In this document: positions 34,828 through 43,323 of the stretch, piece by piece
How the letters are laid out: every line of letters starts with the position of its first letter
Position numbering within the stretch: the stretch's first letter is position 1
NCBI GenBank assembly: GCA_035633755.1
Contig: DASQEH010000095.1
Location: 93,364-157,363 of the forward strand
Length of the DNA stretch: 64,000 nt
Source of the DNA: DASQEH01 sp035633755
Lineage (GTDB): Bacteria; Actinomycetota; Actinomycetes; Propionibacteriales; Nocardioidaceae
Direction: 5' to 3'
The notes under the pieces: generated by a model
What the model saw: the letters and a program-made list of their open reading frames with translations, nothing else
Databases searched by the model: none
Told to the model about the DNA's origin: nothing
Position numbers and translations under genes: made by a program

Positions 34828-35297
34828 CGCACACCCCACGAGTACGTCTGCTTGTGCAGCTTCAGGTAGACGAAGGACTCCGTGGCCCTCACGCCGGCAA
34901 TGGCCCGGATCCGCTTGGAGAGCAGCTGCAGCAGGTGGTCGTCGCTCTCGCACACCACCTCGACGATCAAGTCGAACGAGCCCGCTGTGGAGATGACGTA
35001 GTCGATCTCGGACATCTGCGCGAGCCTCTCGGCGATGGGCTCCACGTCGCCTTCGGCGTGGATACCGATCATCGCCTGGCGCGCGAAGCCCAGCTGGAGG
35101 GGGTCGGTCACCGCCACGATCTGCATGACACCGCTGTCGAGAAGCCGCTGGACCCGCTGCCGTACTGCGGCTTCAGAGAGGCCGACAGCCTTGCCTATCG
35201 TCGCGTACGGCATGCGGCCGTCCTTCTGCAGCTGCTCCACGATCCCCTTGGACACGTCGTCGAGGGGGTGGGGGATGCTGCCATCACGCGTGGCCAC
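34824..35297 (-). CDS. Lrp/AsnC family transcriptional regulator
   Basis: 157 aa. Winged HTH in residues 13-60 (DVSKGIVEQLQKDGRMPYAT, IGKAVGLSEAAVRQRVQRLL) and a RAM/AsnC ligand domain (FARQAMIGIHAEGDVEPIAE, STAGSFDLIVEVVC). GTG 35297 is chosen because the product then matches the family length; the longer frame crosses the divergent promoter region. It likely controls its own operon with the FAD oxidoreductase and the divergent potDABC genes. The effector is unknown; a polyamine or related amine is plausible from context. Confidence 0.9.
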   Translation of the reverse strand: MATRDGSIPHPLDDVSKGIVEQLQKDGRMPYATIGKAVGLSEAAVRQRVQRLLDSGVMQIVAVTDPLQLGFARQAMIGIHAEGDVEPIAERLAQMSEIDYVISTAGSFDLIVEVVCESDDHLLQLLSKRIRAIAGVRATESFVYLKLHKQTYSWGVR

Positions 35298-35343
35298 GCG
35301 CTCATCTTGGCCGCCGGGAGAGGGGGTGGTCAACCTGAGCACG

Positions 35344-35405
35344 AACAATTCCGTTGTTACGGTTGTATATCGCGACGGATTCGTTTGTCGCATCCGCTGT
35401 AGTCT
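35344..35405 (+). promoter_or_regulatory. potD promoter region with operator candidates
   Basis: Inverted repeat AACAA-TTCCG-TTGTT (35344-35358) overlaps GTTACGGTTGTAT (35356-35368), an element also found before the diamine aminotransferase gene. A TAnnnT -10 candidate TAGTCT is at 35400-35405; the -35 is weak. A 5-bp stem CCCCG/CGGGG (35414-35427) lies in the leader ahead of the GGGAGG ribosome site. Likely target of the adjacent Lrp-type regulator. Confidence 0.45.
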
Positions 35406-35451
35406 GACAAGATCCCCGGTGTCGGGGGTAGGTAGCAATGGGAGGTCGTCC

Positions 35452-36633
35452 ATGTCCAGAAGAGCACTCAACTCGGGGATCAGCCGTCGAGGCTTCGTCC
35501 AGGGGTTGTCCCTTTCTGCACTCGCGGTCGGTGGGACGGGCCTGCTGGGCGCCTGCGGAACCGACAGCGCAGCGGTCGACCAGGACGACTGCGTGAGCAC
35601 CGACCGGAGCGCGGAGGAGAAGGAGATCAGCTTCTCGAACTGGATCGGCTACGTCGACCCGGTCAAGGCCAAGGACGTCTCGACCTTGGAGAAGTTCGAG
35701 AAGCAGACGGGCATCACCGTCAACTACCAGGCAGACGTCAACGACAACGAGACCTTCTTCGGCAAGGTGTCGCCGCAGCTGCAGTCCTGCAAGTCCACCG
35801 GTCGCGACATCTTCGTCCTGACCGACTGGATGGCGGCACGGATGATCGAGCTGGGCTGGATCCAGAAGCTGGACCACGAGAACATGCCCAACGTGGCAGC
35901 CAACATCATCGAGCCCCTGGCGTCGCCGGCTTGGGACCCGAACCGCGACTACAGCGTTCCCTGGCAGAGCGGCATGACCGGAATCTGCTACAACTCCGAG
36001 CTCACCGACCCGGTGATGAGCTTCGAGGAGCTCCTGACGCGCCCGGATCTCAAGGGCAAGATCGAGCTGCTGACCGAGATGCGCGACACCATGTCGTTCA
36101 TGCTGCTGATGCAGGGCAGCAACCCGGAGGACTTCACCGACGCGGAGTTCTCTGACGCGATCGCGGCTCTGGAGAAGTTCGTACAGAACGGCCAAGTGCG
36201 GCGCTTCGCTGGCAACGACTACGTCGACGACATGAAGTCCGGCGACATCGTGGCGTGCGAGGCATGGAGTGGCGATGTGATCAACCTGCTCGGCGGCGGC
36301 AAGTACAAGTGGATCCCGCCGGAGGAGGGCTTCTCGCTGTGGACCGACAACATGCTGGTGCCGATCCAGGCCGAGCACAAGTCCAATGCGGAGGAGCTGA
36401 TGAACTTCTACTACGAGCCGGTCAACGCGGCGAAGCTCGCGGCATGGAACTATTACTTCTGCCCGGTCGACGGCGCTCAGGCCGAGATCGGACAGTTCGA
36501 CAAGTCAGCGGCCAAGAGCGAGTTCATCTTCCTCGACGAGGAGACCCTCGCCACCGGCTCCTCGTTCATGATCCTCACCGAAGAGCAGAACCAGAAGTAC
36601 CAGCAGCAGTACAACCAGGTCATGGGTGGTTGA
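35452..36633 (+). CDS. potD: Spermidine/putrescine ABC transporter, substrate-binding lipoprotein
   Basis: 393 aa. The N-terminus has a twin-arginine-like SRRGFVQG (11-18) and lipobox LLGAC (Cys35), so it is a membrane-anchored lipoprotein possibly exported by Tat. The periplasmic-binding fold contains EISFSNWIGYVDPVKAK, SVPWQSGMTGICYNSEL and WIPPEEGFSLWTDNMLVP. ATG 35452 is selected: GGGAGG lies 6 nt upstream, and the longer frame runs through the divergent regulator. It delivers polyamine to the PotBC channel. Confidence 0.93.
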   Translation: MSRRALNSGISRRGFVQGLSLSALAVGGTGLLGACGTDSAAVDQDDCVSTDRSAEEKEISFSNWIGYVDPVKAKDVSTLEKFEKQTGITVNYQADVNDNETFFGKVSPQLQSCKSTGRDIFVLTDWMAARMIELGWIQKLDHENMPNVAANIIEPLASPAWDPNRDYSVPWQSGMTGICYNSELTDPVMSFEELLTRPDLKGKIELLTEMRDTMSFMLLMQGSNPEDFTDAEFSDAIAALEKFVQNGQVRRFAGNDYVDDMKSGDIVACEAWSGDVINLLGGGKYKWIPPEEGFSLWTDNMLVPIQAEHKSNAEELMNFYYEPVNAAKLAAWNYYFCPVDGAQAEIGQFDKSAAKSEFIFLDEETLATGSSFMILTEEQNQKYQQQYNQVMGG

Positions 36634-36661
36634 GCCTGCCCCACGCCAAGAAAGTGGTGAC

Positions 36662-37822
36662 ATGAGCCAGAGCACGGACGAGGCGACGTCTCGCTCGACC
36701 GGTCAAGATCTCCGGCTGGAGAATGTCAGCAAGCGCTTCGGTGACTTCGTCGCCGTCGACGACCTTACGTTGACAGTTCCCCAGGGCTCGTTCTTCGCGT
36801 TGCTCGGCCCGTCCGGCTGTGGCAAGACCACCACCTTGCGCATGGTGGCCGGGCTCGAGGACCCGACAGTCGGTCAGGTGTTCATCGGCGACGACGAGAT
36901 CACCCATCTGCGGCCCTACAAACGCCCGGTCAACACGGTGTTCCAGTCCTACGCGCTGTTCCCCCACCTGACGATCTTCGACAACGTCGCGTTCGGGTTG
37001 CGCCGTCGCGGCGACAAGGACTACAAGCAGAAGACCCGCGACATGCTGGAGCTCGTCCAGCTCGCCCCCTACGCCACCCGCAAACCGGCTCAGCTCTCGG
37101 GGGGGCAGCAGCAGCGCGTTGCGCTCGGGCGAGCACTGATCAACCAGCCGGGTGTGCTCCTGCTCGACGAGCCGCTGGGTGCCTTGGACCTGAAGCTTCG
37201 ACGTCAGATGCAGATCGAGCTCAAGCGGATCCAGACCGAGATCGACGTGACCTTCGTGCATGTGACGCACGACCAGGAGGAGGCCATGACGATGGCCGAC
37301 ACGATCGCGGTCATGAACCACGGAGTGATCGAACAAATGGGGGCACCCGGTGATCTCTACGAGAACCCCACGACCACCTTCGTCGCCAACTTCCTCGGCC
37401 AGTCGAACCTGATCATGGCCGACGTGAACGACGTGTCGGGCCACGTCGTCGTCGCCGACTGTCACGGACAGAAGGTGGGGGTTGCGAGGTCTCGTTCGCA
37501 CACCAAGGAAGGCAAGGGCTGGCTCGGTGTGCGGCCGGAGAAGATCTTCGCGAGCCCGGCGGGTTCCGAGGATCACAGGAACGCCAATGTCTTGACCGGC
37601 GGCCGCATCACCGACGTGAGCTTCGTCGGCGTGAGCACGCAGTACCTCGTGGCGATGCCATGGGGTCAGGAGCTGATGGTCTTCGAGCAGAACACCGGCC
37701 AGCGCGCGCAGTTCAAGAACGGAGACGAGATCGACCTGGCGTGGTCCCGCGACCACGCGTTCCTACTCGATGCCGAACAGGACGCGCACGCGGGCGTCAT
37801 CACGCCCGAGGACATGGAATGA
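36662..37822 (+). CDS. potA: Spermidine/putrescine ABC transporter, ATPase subunit
   Basis: 386 aa. Walker A GPSGCGKTT (49-57), Q-loop VFQSYALFPHLT, signature LSGGQQQRVALGRAL and Walker B LLLDEPLGALDLKLR. From about residue 245 a TOBE-type regulatory domain follows (GWLGVRPEKIF). ATG 36662 is chosen over an upstream in-frame ATG (36626) that overlaps potD. It energises PotBC by ATP hydrolysis on the cytoplasmic face. The stop overlaps potB (ATGA). Confidence 0.94.
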   Translation: MSQSTDEATSRSTGQDLRLENVSKRFGDFVAVDDLTLTVPQGSFFALLGPSGCGKTTTLRMVAGLEDPTVGQVFIGDDEITHLRPYKRPVNTVFQSYALFPHLTIFDNVAFGLRRRGDKDYKQKTRDMLELVQLAPYATRKPAQLSGGQQQRVALGRALINQPGVLLLDEPLGALDLKLRRQMQIELKRIQTEIDVTFVHVTHDQEEAMTMADTIAVMNHGVIEQMGAPGDLYENPTTTFVANFLGQSNLIMADVNDVSGHVVVADCHGQKVGVARSRSHTKEGKGWLGVRPEKIFASPAGSEDHRNANVLTGGRITDVSFVGVSTQYLVAMPWGQELMVFEQNTGQRAQFKNGDEIDLAWSRDHAFLLDAEQDAHAGVITPEDME

Positions 37823-38715
37823 CCGATGTCGTAACCCCGACCCCGACGCCGGTCGTGGACGGCGAGACGAGCAAGCGCCGCGGCTGGGGTTGGCTGCTGC
37901 TCGTGCCAGGCATGCTGTGGCTCGCCGCGTTCTTCATGTTCCCCACGGTCCAGCTCTTCTTCACCTCGCTGTACGACCCCGCCGGGTCGTACATCGAGGG
38001 CTATGCCATGACGTGGCACTTCGCCAACTACCTCGACGCGGTCACGGACACCTGGAACCTCTTTGCTCGGTCGTTCATGTACGCCGGGATCACCACCGTC
38101 GTCTGCCTCATCCTCGGGTACCCGCTCGCCTACGCGATCGCGTTCAAGGCAGGCAAGTGGAAGAACGTCATGCTCGTCCTCGTCATCGCCCCGTTCTTCA
38201 CGAGCTTCCTGCTGCGGACCTTGTCGTGGCGCGCCATCCTCGCAGACGAGGGGCCGGTCACCAGCTTCTTGCAAACCATCGCGATCCTGCCCGACGACGG
38301 TCGCCTGCTGGCGACGCCTATTGCAGTCATCGCGGGCCTCATCTACAACTTCTTGCCGTTCATGACGCTTCCGCTGTACGCATCGCTCGACAAGGTCGAC
38401 TACCGCCTGATCGAGGCGGCAGGCGACCTGTACTCCAGCCCGTTCACCGGGTTCCGCAAGGTGACATTCCCGTTGTCGCTCCCCGGTGTCGTCTCGGGCA
38501 CCCTGCTGACGTTCATTCCCGCCTGCGGCGACTACATCAACGCCGAGCTCCTCGGTACTCCCCGGGAGTACATGGTGGGCAACCGCATCCAGGCCGCGTT
38601 CCTCACCGAGCACAACTATCCGCTCGCGGCGAGCCTGTCCATCATCTTGATGCTCATCGTGCTGGTCATGGTCATCGTCTATGTCCGGCGCGCAGGGACC
38701 GAGGAGCTGGTCTGA
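37819..38715 (+). CDS. potB: Spermidine/putrescine ABC transporter, permease PotB
   Basis: 298 aa with six hydrophobic helices. The EAA coupling loop is LIEAAGDLYSSPFTGFRKVT, which meets the ATPase, followed by FPLSLPGVVSGTLLTFIPA. A Thr/Pro-rich N-terminal tail precedes the first helix. Start ATG 37819 overlaps the potA stop; its stop overlaps potC (TGATG), so the transporter subunits are translationally coupled. Confidence 0.93.
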   Translation: MTDVVTPTPTPVVDGETSKRRGWGWLLLVPGMLWLAAFFMFPTVQLFFTSLYDPAGSYIEGYAMTWHFANYLDAVTDTWNLFARSFMYAGITTVVCLILGYPLAYAIAFKAGKWKNVMLVLVIAPFFTSFLLRTLSWRAILADEGPVTSFLQTIAILPDDGRLLATPIAVIAGLIYNFLPFMTLPLYASLDKVDYRLIEAAGDLYSSPFTGFRKVTFPLSLPGVVSGTLLTFIPACGDYINAELLGTPREYMVGNRIQAAFLTEHNYPLAASLSIILMLIVLVMVIVYVRRAGTEELV

Positions 38716-39581
38716 TGGCTACCGCAACCGCTCCGGCGAAAGCCAAGCCCACGCCAGCGCCGGCGGCTCGATCGGGTCGCAGTCCGAGCCGTTGGCTGTC
38801 CGACCACTTCGTCCTGATCGTCGGCATCGGCGTGCTGCTGTACACGTTCGTACCGATCGCCTACATCATCGCCTTGTCGTTCAACCAGCCGGCAGGTCGC
38901 TCGGCGACGGCCCAGTTCGACTCCTTCACCTGGAACAACTGGTCCACTGTCTGCGAGCCCGCGGGCCTGTGCGAGTCCCTGAAGCTGAGCTTCGGGATCA
39001 GCATCACGGCGACGATCCTCGCGACGCTGCTCGGGACGTTGATGGCGTTCGCTCTGGTCCGCCACTCGTTCCGTGGCCGGTCCACCTCGAACCTGATCAT
39101 CTTCTTGCCCATGGCCACGCCCGAAGTGGTGATGGGCTCATCGCTGTTGGCCATGTTCGTCGCCTTCGGCTTCGACGGACTGCTGGGCTTCGTCACCATC
39201 GTCATCGCCCACATCATGTTCACACTGTCGTTCGTGGTCGTCACCGTCAAAGCACGGCTCACGGGGATGGACTCGCGGCTAGAGCAGGCGGCCATGGACC
39301 TGTACGCCAACGAGTGGCAGACCTTCCGCCTCGTCACCTTGCCGCTGGCCATGCCGGGCATCATCGCCGCGGCCATGTTGGCGTTCTCGCTCTCGTTTGA
39401 CGACTTCATCGTCACGAACTTCACGTCCGGCCAGTCGGTGACGTTCCCGTTGTTCGTCTACGGCAGCAAGCTGAAGGGTTTCCCGCCCCAGCTGTTCGTC
39501 GTCGGGACACTGATGTTCCTCGTGTCGTTCGTCCTGGTCGTGGCCGTCGAGCTGTGGCGTCGGCGGCGGCCGAACATCTGA
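38715..39581 (+). CDS. potC: Spermidine/putrescine ABC transporter, permease PotC
   Basis: 288 aa, about six helices, with EAA loop LEQAAMDLYANEWQTFRLVT followed by LPLAMPGIIAAAMLAFSLSF and the DDFIVTNFTSG segment typical of PotC. Ala/Pro/Lys-rich N-terminal tail. Last gene of potDABC; a GC hairpin followed by a T-rich stretch comes 8 nt after the stop. Confidence 0.93.
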   Translation: MATATAPAKAKPTPAPAARSGRSPSRWLSDHFVLIVGIGVLLYTFVPIAYIIALSFNQPAGRSATAQFDSFTWNNWSTVCEPAGLCESLKLSFGISITATILATLLGTLMAFALVRHSFRGRSTSNLIIFLPMATPEVVMGSSLLAMFVAFGFDGLLGFVTIVIAHIMFTLSFVVVTVKARLTGMDSRLEQAAMDLYANEWQTFRLVTLPLAMPGIIAAAMLAFSLSFDDFIVTNFTSGQSVTFPLFVYGSKLKGFPPQLFVVGTLMFLVSFVLVVAVELWRRRRPNI

Positions 39582-39588
39582 CGGCCTG

Positions 39589-39605
39589 CGGCGCCGCGCG
39601 CGCCG
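39589..39605 (+). terminator. Terminator candidate after potC
   Basis: CGGCGC/GCGCCG stem (5-nt loop) followed by GGTCTTGTTCTCGTC, one of the few T-rich tails in the window. It lies in the gap between convergent potC and the DUF1697 gene. Confidence 0.4.
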
Positions 39606-39691
39606 GGTCTTGTTCTCGTCATCATCGTCTTCAGCCGTCACGGGCTCTGGTTCACCGTCATGGCGCTGCGCGCGCCAGTGTGGTGTCGGAG

Positions 39692-40240
39692 TCAGGCCCC
39701 CGCCAGCTCGAGCACCTTGCGCACGGTGCGGAGGTTCCGCGCCGTGATGGACACCCCCAGGCTTCGCTCGAACGGCACCTTGGCCAATCGCTTGGACGTG
39801 CCCATGCCATGGACGAAGTTGAGGTAGATCTCGGTCCCGGCGACAGTGAAGCCCTCCGGGGCATAGTCCTCGTCTTGCAGCGCGGCGAGGCCACCCGGAT
39901 CGGGCGCCGCGCTCATGAACCCGATGTGCAGGAAGTTCTCTGGCGTGTCGGGGTAAGGGTTGGCGGCCAGCGTTCGCTCCACGGCCGCCGGACTCCTCGT
40001 CACGACGACCGGCCGGAAGCCGGCGTGCTGCTCGATGGCCGCCTCCAAGTCGACGGCCAGCTGCGACCCGTGACGTGCGTCGTCCAGCACGACGTTGCCA
40101 CTTTGGATGTAGGTCGACACGTTGAGAGCGCCGAGCGACGTGCAGATATCGCGCAGCTGTGCCATGGGCAGCCGACCATGGCCGCCTACGTTCACCCCGC
40201 GCAAGAAGATGATGTGTCGTTGACGTGCCGGCCCTGCCAT
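39692..40240 (-). CDS. DUF1697 family protein
   Basis: 182 aa, family-typical length, with the conserved start RHIIFLRGVNVGGHGRLPMA, LGALNVSTYIQSGNVVLDD and KVPFERSLGVSITARNLRTV. The function of DUF1697 is unknown. ATG 40240 gives the family N-terminus; a 17-residue-longer frame lacks support. It sits between the polyamine importer and the diamine aminotransferase, but nothing in the sequence ties it to that pathway. Confidence 0.88.
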   Translation of the reverse strand: MAGPARQRHIIFLRGVNVGGHGRLPMAQLRDICTSLGALNVSTYIQSGNVVLDDARHGSQLAVDLEAAIEQHAGFRPVVVTRSPAAVERTLAANPYPDTPENFLHIGFMSAAPDPGGLAALQDEDYAPEGFTVAGTEIYLNFVHGMGTSKRLAKVPFERSLGVSITARNLRTVRKVLELAGA

Positions 40241-40375
40241 GTCAGGAGTATCTCCCTGATGGCCACGTGTCAAGGAACGCGAACCGCCCAAGCAGACTGA
40301 CGCGCGAGCCGTCGACGGCGCCCGTGCGCTGCGAATCGCGACCGTGGATACGCCGCACCGCGGTGCCGGGTCGGC

Positions 40376-41764
40376 TCAGACCTTGGTGTGGGCCTCGGTG
40401 AGGACGGAGCGCAGGATGGACTCGATCTCGTCGAAGTGCGTCTGGTCGCAGATGAGCGGCGGCGACAGCTGGATGACCGGGTCACCACGGTCGTCCGCGC
40501 GGCAGTACAAGCCGGCTTCGTACAACGCCCTGGACAAGAAGCCGCGAAGCAGGCGCTCGGACTCGGCCTCGTTGAACGTCTCCTTGGTGGCTTTGTCCTT
40601 CACCAGCTCGATGCCGTAGAAGTAGCCGTCGCCGCGGATGTCACCGACGATCGGCAGGTCGTACAGCTTCTCGAGCGTGGCGCGGAAGGCGTCCTGGGTG
40701 TCGAGGACGTGCTGGTTCAGACCTTCACGCTCGAACACGTCCAGGTTCGCCATCGCGACTGCGGTGGCCACTGGGTGCCCGCCGAAGGTGTAGCCATGCA
40801 CGAACGACGCCGCTCCCTTGGAGAAGGGCTCGAAGAGCCGGTCCGTCGCGATCATGGCGCCGAGTGGGGCGTAACCGGACGTCAGACCCTTGGCGCAGGT
40901 GATCATGTCGGGGAGGTAGTCGTACCGGTCGGCTCCGAACATGTGGCCCAGCCGGCCGAACGCGCAGATGACCTCGTCGCTGACGAGAAGGACGTCGTAC
41001 TCGTCGCAGATCTCGCGCACGCGCTGGAAGTAGCCGGGGGGCGGCGGGAAGCAGCCGCCGGCGTTCTGTACCGGCTCGAGGAACACCGCGGCAACGGTCT
41101 CGGCGCCCTCGTTCTCGATGGCGACCGCAATCTGGTCGGCGGCCCACTGGCCGAATGCAACCGGGTCATCTCCATGGATCGGAGCGCGATAGATGTTGGT
41201 GTTGGGCACCCGGAACGTGCTCGGAACCAGCGGCTCGAACGGCGCCTTGAGGCTTGGCAGTCCGGTGATGGACAAGGCTCCCTGGGTGGTGCCGTGGTAG
41301 GCAACCGCTCGCGAGATGACCTTGTGCTTGCCAGGCTTGCCCGTCAGCTTGAAGTACTGCTTGGCGAGCTTCCAGGCCGTCTCGACAGCCTCGCCGCCAC
41401 CGCTGGTGAAGAAGACCCGGTTGAGGTCGCCCGGCGCATAGGTGGCGACGCGCTGGGCCAGCTCGATCGCGTTGGGGTGCGCGTAGGACCACAGCGGGTG
41501 GAAGGCGAGAGTCTGCGTCTGCTTGGCTGCGGCTTCAGCGAGCTCGGTGCGGCCGTGGCCGATCTGGCTCACGAACAGGCCAGCGAGGGCGTCGAGGTAG
41601 CGCTTGCCTTGCGCGTCATAGATGTAGGCGCCCTCACCCTTGACGATGATCGGGACGTCGGCGTTGTCGTAGGCCGACATGCGGGTGAAGTGCATCCACA
41701 AGTGGTCCTTGGCGGACTGCTGCAGCGCGGCGTAGTTGAGGTCCAGCGTCGAGTCGATCGTCAT
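40376..41764 (-). CDS. Class III aminotransferase, probable putrescine/diamine-pyruvate aminotransferase
   Basis: 462 aa PLP enzyme. The PLP-binding Lys is in MITCAKGLTSGYAPLG (about residue 291), with SDEVICAFGRLGHMFG before it and FFTSGGGEAVETAWKLA for the phosphate site. The sequence resembles SpuC-type putrescine-pyruvate and omega-amino-acid-pyruvate aminotransferases. In this setting it would convert putrescine to 4-aminobutyraldehyde, the substrate of the neighbouring aldehyde dehydrogenase; cadaverine is an alternative. The promoter at 41771-41800 suggests a leaderless message. Confidence 0.87.
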   Translation of the reverse strand: MTIDSTLDLNYAALQQSAKDHLWMHFTRMSAYDNADVPIIVKGEGAYIYDAQGKRYLDALAGLFVSQIGHGRTELAEAAAKQTQTLAFHPLWSYAHPNAIELAQRVATYAPGDLNRVFFTSGGGEAVETAWKLAKQYFKLTGKPGKHKVISRAVAYHGTTQGALSITGLPSLKAPFEPLVPSTFRVPNTNIYRAPIHGDDPVAFGQWAADQIAVAIENEGAETVAAVFLEPVQNAGGCFPPPPGYFQRVREICDEYDVLLVSDEVICAFGRLGHMFGADRYDYLPDMITCAKGLTSGYAPLGAMIATDRLFEPFSKGAASFVHGYTFGGHPVATAVAMANLDVFEREGLNQHVLDTQDAFRATLEKLYDLPIVGDIRGDGYFYGIELVKDKATKETFNEAESERLLRGFLSRALYEAGLYCRADDRGDPVIQLSPPLICDQTHFDEIESILRSVLTEAHTKV

Positions 41765-41770
41765 GACCTC

Positions 41771-41800
41771 AGTGTGCCTGATTCAACCGCAACTCTGCAA
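41771..41800 (-). promoter_or_regulatory. Aminotransferase promoter, leaderless type, with shared element
   Basis: On the minus strand: TTGCAG, 18-bp spacer, CACACT ending 6 nt before the ATG, so transcription would begin at or near the start codon. The spacer contains GTTGCGGTTGAAT (41793-41781), matching GTTACGGTTGTAT before potD at 11 of 13 positions. Confidence 0.45.
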
Positions 41801-41900
41801 GCGTTTCGGTGGAGCGAGCGGCTGTTGTCTGCTGATTTCCTGTGTCAACTGGCGTAAGCGCGACGAAATCCGCAGGTTTCCCTGCCGTGACGGGGCGCAT

Positions 41901-43079
41901 TCAGCGGAAGGCGGACTGCCCCGTCAGGGCCTGACCGATGATCAGCTGGTGCACCTCGGACGTGCCCTCGTAGGTGAGCACCGACTCCAGGTTGTTCGCG
42001 TGGCGCATCACCGGGTACTCCAACGTCACTCCGCTGGCAGCCAGGATCGTGCGGCACTCCCGGGCGATCGACAGGGCCTCGCGCACATTGTTGAGCTTGC
42101 CGAGACTGACCTGCTCGGGCGCGATGGCGCCGTTGTCCTTGATGCGCCCCAGATGAAGGGCAAGCAGCATGGCCTTCCCGACTTCCAAGGTCATGTCGGC
42201 CAGCTTGCGCTGCGTCAGCTGGTAACCGGCCAACGGCCGGTCGAAGACGCGTCGCGTCTGCACGTAGTCGAGCGTCGTCTCGAGGCAGTCGCGCGCCGCG
42301 CCGATGGCACCGAAGACCACGCCGAACCGGGCCTCGGACAGGCAGCGCAACGGTGCAGCGAGACCGACAGCGCCTGGGAGCATTGCCGTGGCGGGCAGCC
42401 GCACCTCGTCAAGGACGAGCTCGCTCGTCACCGACGCTCGCAGTGACAGCTTCCGCGTGATCTCGGGAGCCGAGAACCCGGCAGTCCCGGCCGGGACCAC
42501 GAAACCGCGGATGCCGTCGTCGGTCCGCGCCCAGACAACGGCTATGTCGGCCACCGAACCGTTCGTGATCCACATCTTGGTGCCGTTCAGCACCCAGTCG
42601 CTGCCGTCTCGGCGGGCACGGGTACGCATGCCGCCTGGGTCGGACCCGTAGTCGGCCTCGGTGAGCCCGAAGCAGCCGATCGACTCACCGGTCGCCATGC
42701 TCGGCAACCACTGCTGTTTTTGGTCGTCGCTGCCGAACGTGTGCAGCGCGAACATCGCCAACGAGCCCTGCACCGACACCAGGCTGCGAATGCCGGAGTC
42801 GGCTGCCTCCAGCTCCAGGCAGGCCAGTCCGTACGCCGTCGCCGGCATACCCGCACAGCCGTAACCGTCCAGATGCATGCCAAGAAGGCCGAGATCACCG
42901 AGCTGCTTGCTCAATTCGCGAGCCGGGATGGAGCCCGCTTCGAACCAGTCGGCAACCACGGGGCGTATCCGGTCATCGCAGAACGCCCGCACCGTGTCTC
43001 GGACGGCCCGCTCGTCGTCGTCGAGCAAGGAGTCGATGGCGAAGAGGTCGAGCGGGCGGGTAACGCCCTGCTTGGACAC
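41901..43079 (-). CDS. Acyl-CoA dehydrogenase, glutaryl-CoA-dehydrogenase-like
   Basis: 392 aa. FAD and substrate blocks CFGLTEADYGSDPGGMRTRA and WVLNGTKMWITNGSVADIAV, then AARDCLETTLDYVQTRRVFD. The catalytic Glu is in SVLTYEGTSEVHQLIIGQAL (about residue 371), the position used by short-chain and glutaryl-CoA dehydrogenases. Overall similarity is to GcdH, which turns glutaryl-CoA into crotonyl-CoA and CO2, as would be needed for cadaverine or lysine carbon. GTG 43079 follows GGAGG with 8-nt spacing. Divergent from the aldehyde dehydrogenase gene. Confidence 0.83.
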   Translation of the reverse strand: MSKQGVTRPLDLFAIDSLLDDDERAVRDTVRAFCDDRIRPVVADWFEAGSIPARELSKQLGDLGLLGMHLDGYGCAGMPATAYGLACLELEAADSGIRSLVSVQGSLAMFALHTFGSDDQKQQWLPSMATGESIGCFGLTEADYGSDPGGMRTRARRDGSDWVLNGTKMWITNGSVADIAVVWARTDDGIRGFVVPAGTAGFSAPEITRKLSLRASVTSELVLDEVRLPATAMLPGAVGLAAPLRCLSEARFGVVFGAIGAARDCLETTLDYVQTRRVFDRPLAGYQLTQRKLADMTLEVGKAMLLALHLGRIKDNGAIAPEQVSLGKLNNVREALSIARECRTILAASGVTLEYPVMRHANNLESVLTYEGTSEVHQLIIGQALTGQSAFR

Positions 43080-43249
43080 TGCTGCACCTCCGGGTTGGCC
43101 GTTTCGGGTCGCCACTGGATCCTCCCACGAGTCGGCAACAGCGGCGGAACGGGTGACTCTTCGGTCGTCGGGAGGGAGTGGACCGCTCTATGCCACCGTG
43201 AAAGGCGCGGATCAGCGAGGAATGCGTTGTGCCGGGCTGTTGGCTTGGC

Positions 43250-43286
43250 GTTATCGGTTGCGAGCAACTAGTTTCTCCGACATAGC
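43250..43286 (+). promoter_or_regulatory. Aldehyde dehydrogenase promoter candidate
   Basis: TTGCGA (43258-43263), 17-bp spacer, CATAGC (43281-43286). GTTATCGGTTG (43250-43260) resembles the potD/aminotransferase element with one inserted base. GTTGC-GA-GCAAC (43257-43268) and AACTAGTT (43266-43273) are palindromes overlapping the promoter. Confidence 0.4.
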
Positions 43287-43323
43287 ACTTCGTTCTCCCG
43301 CCAACTCGTCCAAGGGGCCTTGA

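Noticed and set aside
37770..38714. N-terminal extension of the potC frame through potB
   Set aside because: The real potC starts at 38715 with its Ala/Thr/Pro tail; the upstream part is potB out of frame.
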